The translations under genes were made by a program, and so were the position numbers. A DNA stretch of 64,000 nt. Source: Sipunculus nudus (Eukaryota > Annelida > Sipuncula > Golfingiida > Sipunculidae). The first letter of the stretch is position 1. Each line of letters opens with the position of its first letter. This document shows positions 23,560 to 35,664 of the stretch, piece after piece. The stretch spans positions 2,802,339 through 2,866,338 of the forward strand of contig CM049316.1 in assembly GCA_026874595.1 (NCBI GenBank), given 5' to 3'. The notes below the pieces were generated by a model. That model was not told the origin of the DNA. It searched no databases and saw only the letters and a program-made list of their open reading frames with translations.

Positions 23560-24205
23560 TACACCCAGAATATTTGAAAATTTGACACAAAAGTTCAGTA
23601 TCTGAACAAATAATGCATTGATCACACTGATTCTTTGATGCATATTCATCATGGAGTGTTTCATCAGTTTCTGTAGACTGATGGCGCCACTTGGATTTTT
23701 TTTTTAAATTTGTATGCATTTTTCCATTTTGATATCTTCTAAGATGCGGTCGTCTGTAAACAGGGCACAAATCGTATCCATTGGACCGAGAATCTTCTTA
23801 CTTGACGAAGGACTCCATGAAAAACCCCTTTGGAAACCTGAAGTTAGAAATTTGATACAAAAGCTCCAGTATCTGAATAACTCATGCACTAATCACCATG
23901 ATTCCATTATTTTTTACCTATATTTTTAGAACACTAGGTCTGTTAACAAGGCACAAATTGTAATAATAAAGGCTAGAAACATGAACCTCTGTATCGTGAG
24001 TTCCCTACAAGTTCACAGAATCCTCAAATTGCCAGATTCTCAGGAACGCTTGTTATTAAATTTGGTGTGCTTATGAGTCTTGATAAACTTAAGCTATTAT
24101 TCATGAATGATAATACTACCTACATTATCTTAATTAGCTGCCTGTGTAAAGACATATTGTCAACATGTCAGTCGGCTGAGCCTAATGACCAATGGGTCAC
24201 ATGAT
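23560..24205 (+). repeat. Modular repeat, 3' portion with terminus
   Basis: A 5'-truncated copy of the family at 7179-11040: an ATTGATCA box, a variant GATGGCGCCACTTGG, one further partial module, then the terminal GGCTGAGCCTAATGACCAATGG block at about 24172-24200. Confidence 0.8.
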
Positions 24206-24961
24206 TGTATTTTAATCCAAGTGAGGGGACAAAAAATTCCTTTTGCACTTGGAAATTCAATTTCCTTTTTGCATACCGGTTCCTATATACCGGCAAATTA
24301 TATTCGATCCAAAAACTAAATTACATTCGATCACCAGAAACTCGTCCCCTAAGCGCGGCTGTTTATCAAGCTGATCATCTTATGACAACGTGAAAGCTTT
24401 ATTGGTGTCCCAGGGACGAAATAAGGTTGTTTTTATTTGATTCGAATACAATATGGCCGAACTATATCTGTACATTTATGTAAAAGTAATTTTTCCTAAA
24501 TGAGACATTAACAAATTGCAGAACTCAGGAATGCAAACCAGAAATATTACGAATACCCGGGCAGTTCAAGTAACAAGTCCACATACAGTTCACTCTTATC
24601 AAGAAACAAGGCTAAAATATATACACAGGGAGTTATAGAATAAAGGAGATCACACCACAGGGCTAGATATCTGTCTGCAACGCCGGCACAAAGTACAGCT
24701 GAATCTTGCGTGGTTATTGTAAAACAGCCTGAATACTGCAGTTTCATTTGCAACCTTGACTGACTTAAACGTGGAAACCTTAATGTAATAAACTTTGGCA
24801 AGGAATTTATATTTTCTCCCCGAAGGTATTTTTGTTTTCACTTGTGTTTGTTTATTTATTTTTTTTTTGCATATTTAAAATTTTATTAAGATTACTGTTT
24901 TCATAATAACTTCGATATAGCCGTAAGCGACTATAAGTAAATAATTATCAATTATGCAACG

Positions 24962-24966
<5 letters not shown>
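24206..24966. other. Unassigned intergenic sequence
   Basis: No gene or repeat family recognised. Confidence 0.45.

Positions 24967-25023
<57 letters not shown>
24967..25023. repeat. (AT)n microsatellite
   Basis: About 28 uninterrupted AT units. Confidence 0.95.
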
Positions 25024-25025
<2 letters not shown>

Positions 25026-25370
25026 GTTGATGGCAAATTATCTTATTCTTGATTATCGTCTTTCAATAAAACATAATTTGAATTTCAATCATTCATTGTT
25101 CATTTAACATTTCGAAAAAGGAGATATCATTCCTCTGGCACTTGAAGATAATCTTTTATGGAGAATTAATGGTATGAATACACTTCAGATGCGCCTATAA
25201 TAAAGCACAGTTGCAGATTTGTTTTCGGAAGAAAAAAAATTGATACCAGTTGTACCTAGGTGAATGGCATCCTCTGTTTGAACAATGGCCCCTCGGGCTA
25301 GTGGTCTTTTCGTGAGCGACTGTGCTTGCTGTGGCTGTGCTGACTAATCCTTGCTCCGACTATCAAGATA

Positions 25371-26030
25371 GCATCCCTCAAGATAGACACCATCAAGATA
25401 CATAACATCAAGATAGACACCATTAGGATGGATACCATCAAGATAGATACAATCAAGATAGAAACCCTCAAGACAGATACCATCAAGATACATAACATCA
25501 AGATAGATACCATCAAGATAGAAACCATTAAGATAGATACCATCAAGATAGATACAATAAAGATAGAAACCCTCAAGATAGATACCATCATTATAGATAC
25601 CATTAAGATGGATACCATCAAGATAGATACAATCAAGATAGAAACCCTCAAGATAGATACCATCAAGATAGATACCATCAAGATTGACACCATTAAGATA
25701 GATACCATCAAGATAGATACAATCAAGATAGATACAATCAAGATATATACCATCATTATAGATACCATCAAGATGGATATCATTAAGATAGATACCATCA
25801 GGATAAATACCATTAAGGTGGATACCATCAAGATAGATACACCATTAAGATAGATACCATCAAGATAGATACAATCAAGATAGATACAATCAAGATATAT
25901 ACCATCATTATAGATACCATCAAGATGGATATCATTAAGATAGATACCATCAGGATAAATACCATTAAGGTGGATACCATCAAGATAGATACCACCAAGA
26001 TAGATACCATCAAGATAAATACCATCATGG
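25371..26030. repeat. 15-bp minisatellite
   Basis: About 44 copies of a 15-bp unit of the type ATCAAGATAGATACC. A ~137-bp block is itself duplicated (about 25720-25855 and 25857-25995). Because 15 is divisible by three and the unit lacks stops in several frames, long frames stay open on both strands (up to 270 codons, minus). I regard these as artefacts. Confidence 0.93.
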
Positions 26031-29000
26031 TAAAAAAACGAGGGCATGTGGTAGCAGGAAAAAGAAGACAGCATGGGACCGAGGTCATGTTTAACGACAT
26101 ACTCCAACACGAAGACTTGTTTTACGCCGCTCTTGATTAAAAATGATTCATAATTCTATATAATATTTGTTACATGGTGTTTGAGATAATTTGAATTGAT
26201 TCGTTTTCTTTGGGTTTAAAATTGCATTCCTCTGCATCTAATTTTGAATGTGTCACATTGAAATCTCCGGCCTCTCTCATTATACTTTCATATTTATTGA
26301 TTTCATTTTAAATATAACTTATATACTGTCGCTGCTTTTAGATATTCACCAATGTTCACTAGAAGAAATTAATAACCTGGAAAATCAATGACGAAAACAT
26401 TGCAGCCTGCATTGTCAGATTTAGCTGTAATTAACTTAAAGTCTACTTGCTTTTTGTCCTATTATCGTCATCACACCTTTATTACCATGTTTACCCTTAG
26501 ATAAACTGGAAGGACCATCTATAAATTAATTATAGCGTAAGGCGATATTTTTAGGATTTCCGTATCTTCTGTAACCACTGTACGGATTGCCTTGATTATC
26601 GACATACATATGCTCCGGATTTGTCCGAAGAGATTCCATCCACTTTTATTTGCAATATTTGCATATTACGTGCATAGTTAATAATTTAATATTTGCACCC
26701 CCGCGGGCGCCTCTTTCCTTTGTGTCTTCAAGCCCGGTAACGCAATGGCCATAGAGTGTTTGATGGCGGGACAGAGTTTTATTCCGGGGGCCCTATCTGG
26801 GGTTTTCGTACATTTCGCTGTCACCGGCATAATAAAATCACAATCGGCGATACCTTCTCTATAGTGGGATCGTTGAAGAATGGTTTTGCAGGCTTTCGTG
26901 CGCCCCCCCCCCCCCCCTTCTACATGGTCTGATATGTTTGAGTGCACCGGGTCCAGGGCCTAGTATGAGATCAGGGACTTTGATAAACAGGCGTGTCGCA
27001 TGCGATTTAAATCGTGTCGCACAGTCACACATATACCAGCATTTATCGCATTACGTTAATCGCAACCTTTTTTCCTTATGATATCAACGGACGGCAACTA
27101 TGCGGCAACACATGACCCACACAAGCGTCAAACAGATGACCATACGTCGTTTTGTCCTTTCAGATCAAGATTTATGCCTATAAACCTAAATGATATTTTA
27201 GTCAAATAAAACAAATAATCATATTTTAATTAAATTAATGTGGAACACCCCCCCCCCCCCCCCCCTCCCCCGGATGCGATGAACGAAAGGATGATCGGAT
27301 GTGATAAACCCCGGAATTTGTCACCAGCTTTTTACACGGTGCGGTTTTGTCGCATACGACAGTCTCAAGAAAAATCGGAGGGCAATTTAAATAGCAATGT
27401 TCAACATAATATATTTTCATATCAAACTGCTTTCATTTATCCTATCAACTTCTCCGAAAAATTCTCCTGCGAATCTCTTGGCTTCAATGAGTTTTTTATG
27501 CATAACACCATACATATGACTCATCTATATATTAATAGCGTAACGCGATTTGTGTGATTTTCCGTATTTTACATGAAGAAAATATATCGATTTAATACTG
27601 AAAGGTAACACCACATATCATAAAAATGACTGCACCTATTCAGCAGTCTCAAAGAGTACCTAGTCCTACAGTCATACGAGAACGATCGGGGCCGGGGGCT
27701 GGCTGCATGGGTAGCCAGTCACATTTTACAATGCATGCAAAACCGTCTATCATGTCCACGAGGCAAATCATACAGCACTTTGAGTATAATTTCACTGTTT
27801 CTGGATAAATTTAACGGACGTTGCCATCAGAAAAATATTCTGATATTATCTGATCGATTTCATGAAGAACAAGTGGGTTTGGGTAGGGTAAGAACTGTTT
27901 TTTTATAGGCCGGGGGGTATTTTGTAGGCCTTCACATGAATGCCACTTAAGCCTCACCCAAACACTTCCTGTCCACTCATACTGCTGAATAGTGATCCTG
28001 CATGTCATCTTAGGTGATAATCAGTGGAATTTAATTTCATAATTAAAAAAAATTGACTTTGAAGTGGGGTGCTAAAGTGCATGACGGTAACGTTGTATAA
28101 CCAAGAAATTCAACCATGAAAGACCATTTAATATCAGAACAAACTGCTCGCCCCTAACCGTGCGTGACACGGGTAATTGCTTGTACTATTGATTTGTCTA
28201 GGCGTTCTCCTGCTTTTCATCCCTCTGTAACTCCTGTAATAAATAAACATTTTTAAATACATTTCACGTGTTTTATTATAATTTTCCAGACCCTTTTCTC
28301 ATAATCGGATGTCGCTTGTTATTCAAAAAAAAATATCCTAGTGCAAAAATATCAGTCTTTTTTAAATTCTCTCATCTGCTATTTTGCCAATAATGCAATA
28401 TAACGTTTCAGATTCCATTCTCTCCCGAATTCTCTACATTTCTTTCATTTTTATAACAAAATAGATGTCTTATTTCCCATACGTTTCATGCAGCCGTTTA
28501 AAACATATTTTAGACACTGGTACATTTGAATGGATGACAAATATAATATTGAAGGTGAACATCAACACATTCAAAACTTTCAGACCGGCAATTTTACTTT
28601 TGATCCGGTGTACGTCTACACTGTGGAAATCAGAAAAACCCGCTCAACTGTTATACTAATTTTATCATGAAAATGTTTACTCCCCTATTCACTTAAAGAT
28701 TATTCAATCATTTCACAATCAGTATATAAAATTTTCATGAATCTCTTCATAAATCTTCTCCGCAGTTCAATGGACAGTCAAACAAAATTATCCAGTTCGA
28801 GGCTTTGCAATCATTCCAGGACTTGATAGATGTCAGCTAGTGTACGAGCTTTACTTGCCACAAACTATATAACCTTTCAATTTTGAAAAAAAAATCACGG
28901 TCTTGTCTCGGAAATAGTCGAATCCTTTGATTCCTGGGGCTCGAGCTGTTTAGTTTAAATTAGACGTGGCCTAAGGTCCCAAGGTCGTTCCGTCCACAAC

Positions 29001-29805
29001 GCATTGTGGACGCACTGAGGAAAATATGCGTCAAATAAAGACACCAAATATTCCAAGTGAAAAAAACGGAGTTCAGTTGTCCGTGAGCATACCGTCTCCT
29101 CTCAAACAAGATTCCGAAATACATGATGAAGCGGGGACTTTGGAATACTGGTAAAACCTTCACAGATCAACTTTAATAATAATCTAATAAGAGCTGTACT
29201 AACACGAAGATAGTTAACGATTACTAAATAACAGTAAGAAGGCGACGAATCTCATCTTCAATCAGCTGATTGAGATAGGAACTATTCATTAATGAGGGGT
29301 GTATAGTGCTCGACAGAGAACTTCTCTTATCCTATATAATCCTATATAAAGAAACGCAACATGTGAAAGTTTTTTATATATATTTACCAGGCTTGTCACT
29401 AGTTATTAACGTATAACCTTTGATAGCTTAATAAAAAAATGTTAATTTTAAGTTCTTTAAACTTGAGGGCTGATTTTGTAAGGTAGTCGCTCGGTGATTT
29501 AGGAATTCAAGCGCACAGTCAGGTTCACATTTATCTGAAAACTTTTACACCCGGATTATCTTCGAGTCAAATCAATACTAACCAAACCCCTGACTGATCA
29601 AAGTGAAAGTATAAACGTATATCATGATTCAAAGCTGATCCCTCGATATCGTATGAAATCCTTTAAAGAAACAATTTCAAATGAACCTGATCGTTTTCAC
29701 AATACACGGTTACGTCCTTCGCAGTCAGCATGCTACCCTCGTTTTGATAACCAACTATATATGCCAATAGCTGGTAAAAATTCTTGACTTTATAATTAAC
29801 ACATC
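26031..29805. other. Gene-poor intergenic sequence
   Basis: No supported gene. Poly-C runs lie at 26903-26917 and 27248-27265. Around 26520-26570 and 27515-27570 a short stretch (ATTATAGCGTAAGGCGAT-like) recurs in diverged form, suggesting an old duplication. A perfect hairpin GTCCACAA-cgca-TTGTGGAC lies near 28992-29011. Confidence 0.4.
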
Positions 29806-30300
29806 TGGGCCCAGTCTCCCTAAGAATGCGTATGGCTTAAGTCAAATTTTACCGAAACGTCTCCCAAGTCGGCTAACGAAATAAGCCCGCGAGATAAGTT
29901 TGTTTCACTAAACGCAATTTAGATAAGTCGGTCTGAATTTTGAAAATCCCCTTTTCGATGCCTCCTATTGATGAAATAAAAAACGAACAACAACACCCGT
30001 TATGTATTCGTTGGTTTACGGACACCTTTCTTGGAAACGGCACGTGGCGTGACGTCATTGTCGCCTTTGACGTACCACGCTCGATAGATGGCCGTATGGT
30101 CACATGCAACGAGTATAAGTGATATAATGTGCTATAAGCCCATAATTCACAGAGTTAAGCGTCCTCGGTGCAGGCTTAACATTTCAGCCTGTCAAGTCAC
30201 TAAAGTTATTTTTAATTAAACTGACTTAAAGCTCGACAAAAGTGACTTAAGTCAAAAACGCAGACTAACAGGATTAAGTCGGTTTAATGAAACTGGGCCA
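29806..30300. mobile_element. MITE-like element, GGGCCCAGT-type ends
   Basis: The left end GGGCCCAGTCTCCCTAAG and the inverted right end GGCCCAGTTTCATTAA form imperfect terminal inverted repeats, and both ends carry TTAAGTC words just inside. The element is ~0.5 kb with no transposase. No clear target-site duplication was seen, so the superfamily is open. Confidence 0.6.
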
Positions 30301-30557
30301 TGGGTTTTACATTATCGGCATCAACGCTGAACAGGTGCTATGTAAGGATTCGCTGCACAGATGAACACAAGAGATCTTAATTACGTCTCCGACTAGGCAC
30401 GCCTTGTAAGGACGAGAGTCAACAACTTTAATTAACTCCGTCTGTGACATGTGTCCTCGAATACATCAAAGTCTATGATAACGGTGATGGTGTTTCAATT
30501 AGGATTAGTACGATGGATTCCTGGTGGGATTTCTGATGAGTTCTGATGCTTCAGCGC

Positions 30558-30608
30558 ATGATCTCTGTGTTTGTTACTTTCTTCTGGTTTTGTCTTCATC
30601 TGGTTCAG
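30558..30608 (+). other. Possible signal-peptide first exon
   Basis: An ATG at 30558 opens MISVFVTFFWFCLHLVQ, a strongly hydrophobic leader, and the frame meets CAG|GTAAGT, a near-ideal 5' splice site, exactly at a codon boundary (30608/30609). No following exon was identified, so this may be chance. Confidence 0.15.
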
Positions 30609-31047
30609 GTAAGTTAGATGTCATCCAGGAAGATGAGCCCCAGTTTTTTTTTCTTGTGTATATGCAAAATAATACACCACTATAAGTAAACACCACTATC
30701 GTGAACTGCATGTCCGAAGACTGATTAGTGAATGAACACTTTACTATCATACCAAGGAAATGAGACCAGATTGATCAAGCTTTTTGATGTTTGTTATGTT
30801 CTTTACTTGATGCTACAGTGCAGTATCGTATGCTCCTGATTGGCGCCAATTATAATTACTCGAGACCTGGCAGGAATATTCAATTTAACAGTCATCTAGT
30901 TCATTTTTACTGATGACGTATATTCTATTAACCATAGCAACAAGTATGCGTACTTGGCAATTGCCATTATAGGGTACAAAATAACCCCTTTATGTTTGCC
31001 TGTCACAAAGGTATCAATACTAATGAGACTTAGCCCTTCATATCAAA

Positions 31048-31071
31048 TCTATCTATCTATCTTTTTATCTA

Positions 31072-31154
<83 letters not shown>
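31048..31154. repeat. (ATCT)n(AT)n microsatellite
   Basis: A short ATCT run passes into about 38 AT units with one phase slip near 31130. Confidence 0.95.
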
Positions 31155-31162
<8 letters not shown>

Positions 31163-32026
31163 TATTAATCGTAACTTTGTGTTTGTGACTCAGTTTAAGC
31201 AAATTCTTTATTTTGCACTAAGCTTATTGTCGTGTATTTTAGCAATCTTTCAGAACGCTGGTTTGCAAACACGTTGCTACATGTTAGGTTGAGTCCAGCA
31301 CGTGAGATGTTACAACAATTGACGTCAAGCATTTGAGGGGTTGGCTTACTTGCATATGAGAATCCCAAACCTAATTTCCTTTGACATGAAAATAAATCCT
31401 TATCTACTCATTGATTAGATCTGGTTTCTCACCGCCTATCATAAAAGTTGGAATTCGAGAGAAAATTTTATAAAACTAATGAGTGTTATATCACTGTCTC
31501 AATAAGATATGTACAAATATTTTTTTGTGGCTCTGTGCTCGTGGCAAAAAAAATCATATGTCTCTTCAAAGTAAAAACAACTTAAGCTGCCCGGAAAACG
31601 ATAGCACATCAAAGGTAATAACCAAATGGTCCAGAGTGAAAACTCGGCACTCATTGTTACCGGACACAGCCTGGTAATTTTATGATCTAGCTTTTTTAAT
31701 GACCTTATCAATTATCCGTGTACAAGGTATGCTTACCAAATGTTTGTGTGTGTGTTTGTGTCGGGCGAGGGGGTTTGGGTGAGTGCGTGTGTGTGAATTG
31801 ACTTGTAAAGAGATTTGTCGGTCCGATATTTTCCCCTTATGATAACGTCATCACATGGAAACTCCGTAAAACTGAACATTCCGCCTTTTGATGATTGTGA
31901 AACTCACGTCGTTAACCTAATCATTAGGTTACTATCCGAAAAATGCATACATTGTGCACACCTTGTGTATATGTTTTTGTTTCATTTTTTTGTTCTAGCA
32001 TGACATCTGGTGAAAAAAATTATGTG
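31155..32026. other. Unassigned intergenic sequence
   Basis: No gene recognised; contains a TGTG-rich stretch near 31740-31795. Confidence 0.45.
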
Positions 32027-32044
32027 AATATATATATATATATA

Positions 32045-33655
32045 TATAAATGTCCTATGAGCAATGTGTCAATGCCCTATGAGCAGTGTGTCAATGCCCT
32101 ATGAACAGTATGTCAATGCCCTATGAGCAGTATGTCAATACCATATGAGCAGTATGTCAATACCCCATGAGCAGTATGCCAATGCCCCATAAGCAGTATG
32201 TCAATGCCCTATGAGTAGTATGTCAATACCTTATGAGCAGTATGTCATTGCCCTATGAGCAGTATGTCATTGCCCTTTGAGCAGTATGTCAATACCCTAG
32301 GAGCAGTATGTCATTGCCCTATGAGCAGTATGTCATAACCCTATGAGCAGTATGTCATAACCCTATGAGCAGTATGTCAATGTCCTATGTGCAGTATAGC
32401 AGTGCCCTATGAGCAGTATGGCATTGTCCTATGAGCAGTATGTCAATACCCTATGAGCAGTATATCATAACCCTATGAGCAGTATGTCATTGCCCTATGA
32501 GCAGTATGTCAATACCTTATGAGCAGTATGTCATTGTCCTATGAGCAGTATGTCATTGCCCTATGAGCAGTATGTCAATGCCTATGAGCAGTATGTCAAT
32601 ACCCTATGAGCAGTATGTCAATACCCCATGAGCAGTATGCCAATGCCCCATAAGTAGTATGTCAATGCCCTATGAGTAGTATATTAATACCCTATGAGCA
32701 GTATGTCAATACCCCATGAGCAGTATGCCAATGCCCCATAAGCAGTATGTCAATGCCCTATGAGCAGTATGTCAATACCTTATGAGCAGTATGTCATTGC
32801 CCTATGAGCAGTATGTCATTGCCCTATGAGCAGTATGTCAATACCCTAGGAGCAGAGTGTCATTGCCCTATGAGCAGTATGTCAATACCCCATGAGCAGT
32901 ATGCCAATACCCCATAAGCAGTATATCAATGCCCTATGAGTAGTATGTCAATACCTTATGAGCAGTATGTCATTGCCCTATGAGCAGTATGTCATTGCCC
33001 TATGAGCAGTATGTCAATACCCTGGGAGCAGTATGTCATTGCCCTATGAGCAGTATGTCATAACCCTATGAGCAGTATGTCATAACCCTATGAGCAGTAT
33101 GTCAATGTCCTATGTGCAGTATGGCAATACCCTATGAGCAGTATGTCATAACCCTATGAGCAGTATGTCATTGCCCTATGAGCAGTATGTCAATGCCCTA
33201 TGAGCAGTATGTCATTGCCCTATGAGCAGTATGTCATTGCCCTATGAGCAGTATGTCAATGCCTATGAGCAGTATGTCAATGCCCTATGAGCAGTATGTC
33301 AATACCCTATGAGCAGTATGTCAATACCCCATGAGCAGTATGCCAATGCCCCATAAGCAGTATGTCAATGCCCTATGAGTAGTATGTCAATACCCTATGA
33401 GCAGTATGTCAATACCCCATGAGCAGTATGCCAATTCCCCATAAGCAGTATGTCAATGCCCTATGAGCAGTATGTCAATACCCTATGAGCAGTATGTCAT
33501 AACCCTATGAGCAGTATGTCATAACCCTATAAGCAGTATGTCAATGTCCTATGTGCAGTATGGCAGTGCCCTATGGGCAATATGTAATTGTCCTATGAGC
33601 AGTATGACAGTGCCCTATGAGCAGTTTGTCAATGCCCTATTAACAGGATGTCAAT
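32045..33655. repeat. 22-bp satellite with higher-order structure
   Basis: About 73 copies of a 22-bp unit of the type GCCCTATGAGCAGTATGTCA. Variant units (CCCCATGAGCAGTATGCC followed by CCCCATAAGCAGTATGTC) recur as blocks at about 32160, 32620, 32710, 32890, 33325 and 33415, so the array has been extended by multi-unit duplications. It is preceded by a short (AT)n at 32029-32047. Confidence 0.95.
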
Positions 33656-33660
33656 GACCT

Positions 33661-34807
33661 GTAAAGGACTTTTCTCATAGATAAAATAAAACAACACAGA
33701 TATTAAAGTTTTAAATCACCACTGGCCGAAAGGTCATTCCTAATGCGGAATAATTTCTATTATAAAGCCGAAACAAACTTTAATGCCAGTCCTATGGTTA
33801 AATGTGATAATTATAGAGCTATAGAAACACCGCGGGTTTTACGCCGATTAACGTTTGGCTCCTTAGTTCGTCATCATGACTTGACCTAGTGCCGTCTTAT
33901 GAGAAGCAGGCATATCCGCAAGCTCACTATCTGTATTTTACCAACGGGTGGATAGGGGCGACACGTCTATCTCATTCAGGCGCTAGAGGCCACGTGCGGA
34001 TCCCCCTGTCCTGACCCCCAAGATAGCCTACTTTCTCAAATGGGTGTTCAGTGGGGTGCCTGGAGAGGGGGGGGGGCAGGGGCGGTCCCTAATCACTAAT
34101 TCTAAAATGCAATTGATGTAGCTTAAAGTTAAGCAAGATTTTAACCTTTAAGATATTGTAATTAAACAAAAAAGTCACAGTTTATCCAAACATTGTTTTT
34201 TTTTCTGAAAACATTAAAGAAATCTGTCCACATATAACTCGTTTTGAGTAGAGACTAAAGTACAAGTGCCTGTATTGCTTGCTGCAGTACCCTTCATATC
34301 ACAGCGTTCTATTAGGTGTAGCTGCTGTAATATACGATAAAAAGAGGAGAAAATATAGAAATTACAAGGTATGTGTATGCGTTGAGAATTGAATAACACT
34401 CATCAAATGATTTTTTTTGTCATGCTGTATTTAAGCTTATCATAAATCGTGTTTACACGAAAAATTAAGTTACCACATTTAATGTATGTCCTGCAAGGTA
34501 ATTTTTTTCTAGTTACATTTTATTCTTTTCTGTGCACTTCATAATGAAATAAATTAGTATTTGTTTGAAGTTAGGACGACAATTTGATTTACATTATAGC
34601 AGAGGGATGACTGCTCTTAAATGTGTGGCTGCGGAATTCCCTGCCAGTTAATTCATCCATTTATTTGCTTTGTTGTCAGTTAAAAGCCTATAACAAGGAC
34701 ATTTGACGTGATATGTTTCTATACTTTTTGTAGTTTTGTAATGTTTTGTTAGAGGGGCGGAAATACCCTAGACCGCCCCGGGCAGCAATGAGGCTATAGG
34801 TACGCCG
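33661..34807. other. Unassigned intergenic sequence
   Basis: No gene recognised. A G10 run lies at 34067-34076, the only long G run on this strand. Confidence 0.45.
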
Positions 34808-34896
34808 CTGTTCATAGGGAATTCGCACACTGCTCATAGGGAATTTGCACACTGTTCATAGGGCATTAGCACACTGCTCATAGGGAATTCGCAACA
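34808..34896. repeat. Four inverted 22-bp units related to the satellite
   Basis: Four 22-bp units sharing ACTGCTCATAGGG, the reverse complement of the core of the 32-33.6 kb satellite, joined by a different 9-bp half (AATTCGCAC-like). Isolated related words occur at 34999 and 35374. Confidence 0.85.
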
Positions 34897-34914
34897 GATC
34901 GTATTTTTCACATT

Positions 34915-35664
34915 TTCATACAAGTACAGACATATAAAGTTCTTATATTTCCATCCACACATTCGCACAACATACACTCTCATGGAATTAAAAAATACTC
35001 ATAGGGCATTCGAACCCATCTAAACTATTGCCTTGTGATGAGCTCAAGGTGGTCACACAGGCCCGCTTTATACAGATCAGGATAATCATACGAAAACTCA
35101 TCACAAGAGTACACACACGTGTATGTGTGTGTGTTTGTGTGTCAGAACATTCACGTCGGTCCATGACAATTTTTCACAGGTACTGTTTTGAGACCTATAC
35201 ATGTCATGCCCAAGTCTGGTTTAGTTTGAATTTTGTCAAATAAAGCAAGAAAATTGTGTGATATCCCCCCCCCCCACCATACCAGTACAGACGTATAAAG
35301 TATAAAGACGTATAAAGTTCATATATTTCCATCCACACATTCGCACACCATATACTCTCATTGAATTAAAAAATGCTCATAGGGTATACGAACCCATGTA
35401 AACTATTGCCTTGTGATGAGCTCAAGGTGGTCACACAGGCCCGCTTTATACAGATCAGGATAATTATACGAAAACTCATCACAAGAGTACACACACGTGT
35501 ATGTGTGTGTGTTTGTGTGTCAGGAACATTCACGTCGGTCCATGACAATTTTTCACAGGTACTGTTTTGAGACCTATACATGTCATGCCCAACTCTGGTT
35601 TAGTTTGAATTTTGTCAAAAAAAGCAAGAAATTTTTGTGATATCCTCCCCCCCCCCCCCCCCCC
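34915..35664. repeat. Tandem duplication of a ~360-bp segment
   Basis: Copy 1 (about 34915-35275) and copy 2 (about 35280-35664) align almost throughout, including CACACACGTGTATGTGTGTG and a closing poly-C run (C11 in copy 1, C18 in copy 2). Copy 2 has a short extra ATAAAGTATAAAGACGT insertion. Confidence 0.9.

Noticed and set aside
25298-26110. 270-codon minus-strand frame of GIYLDGIYL type
   Set aside because: It is produced by the 15-bp minisatellite, which is also open in other frames on both strands.
32045-33655. CRISPR-like regular short repeats
   Set aside because: The 22-bp units are contiguous with no unique spacers, and the context is animal DNA with introns; this is a satellite.
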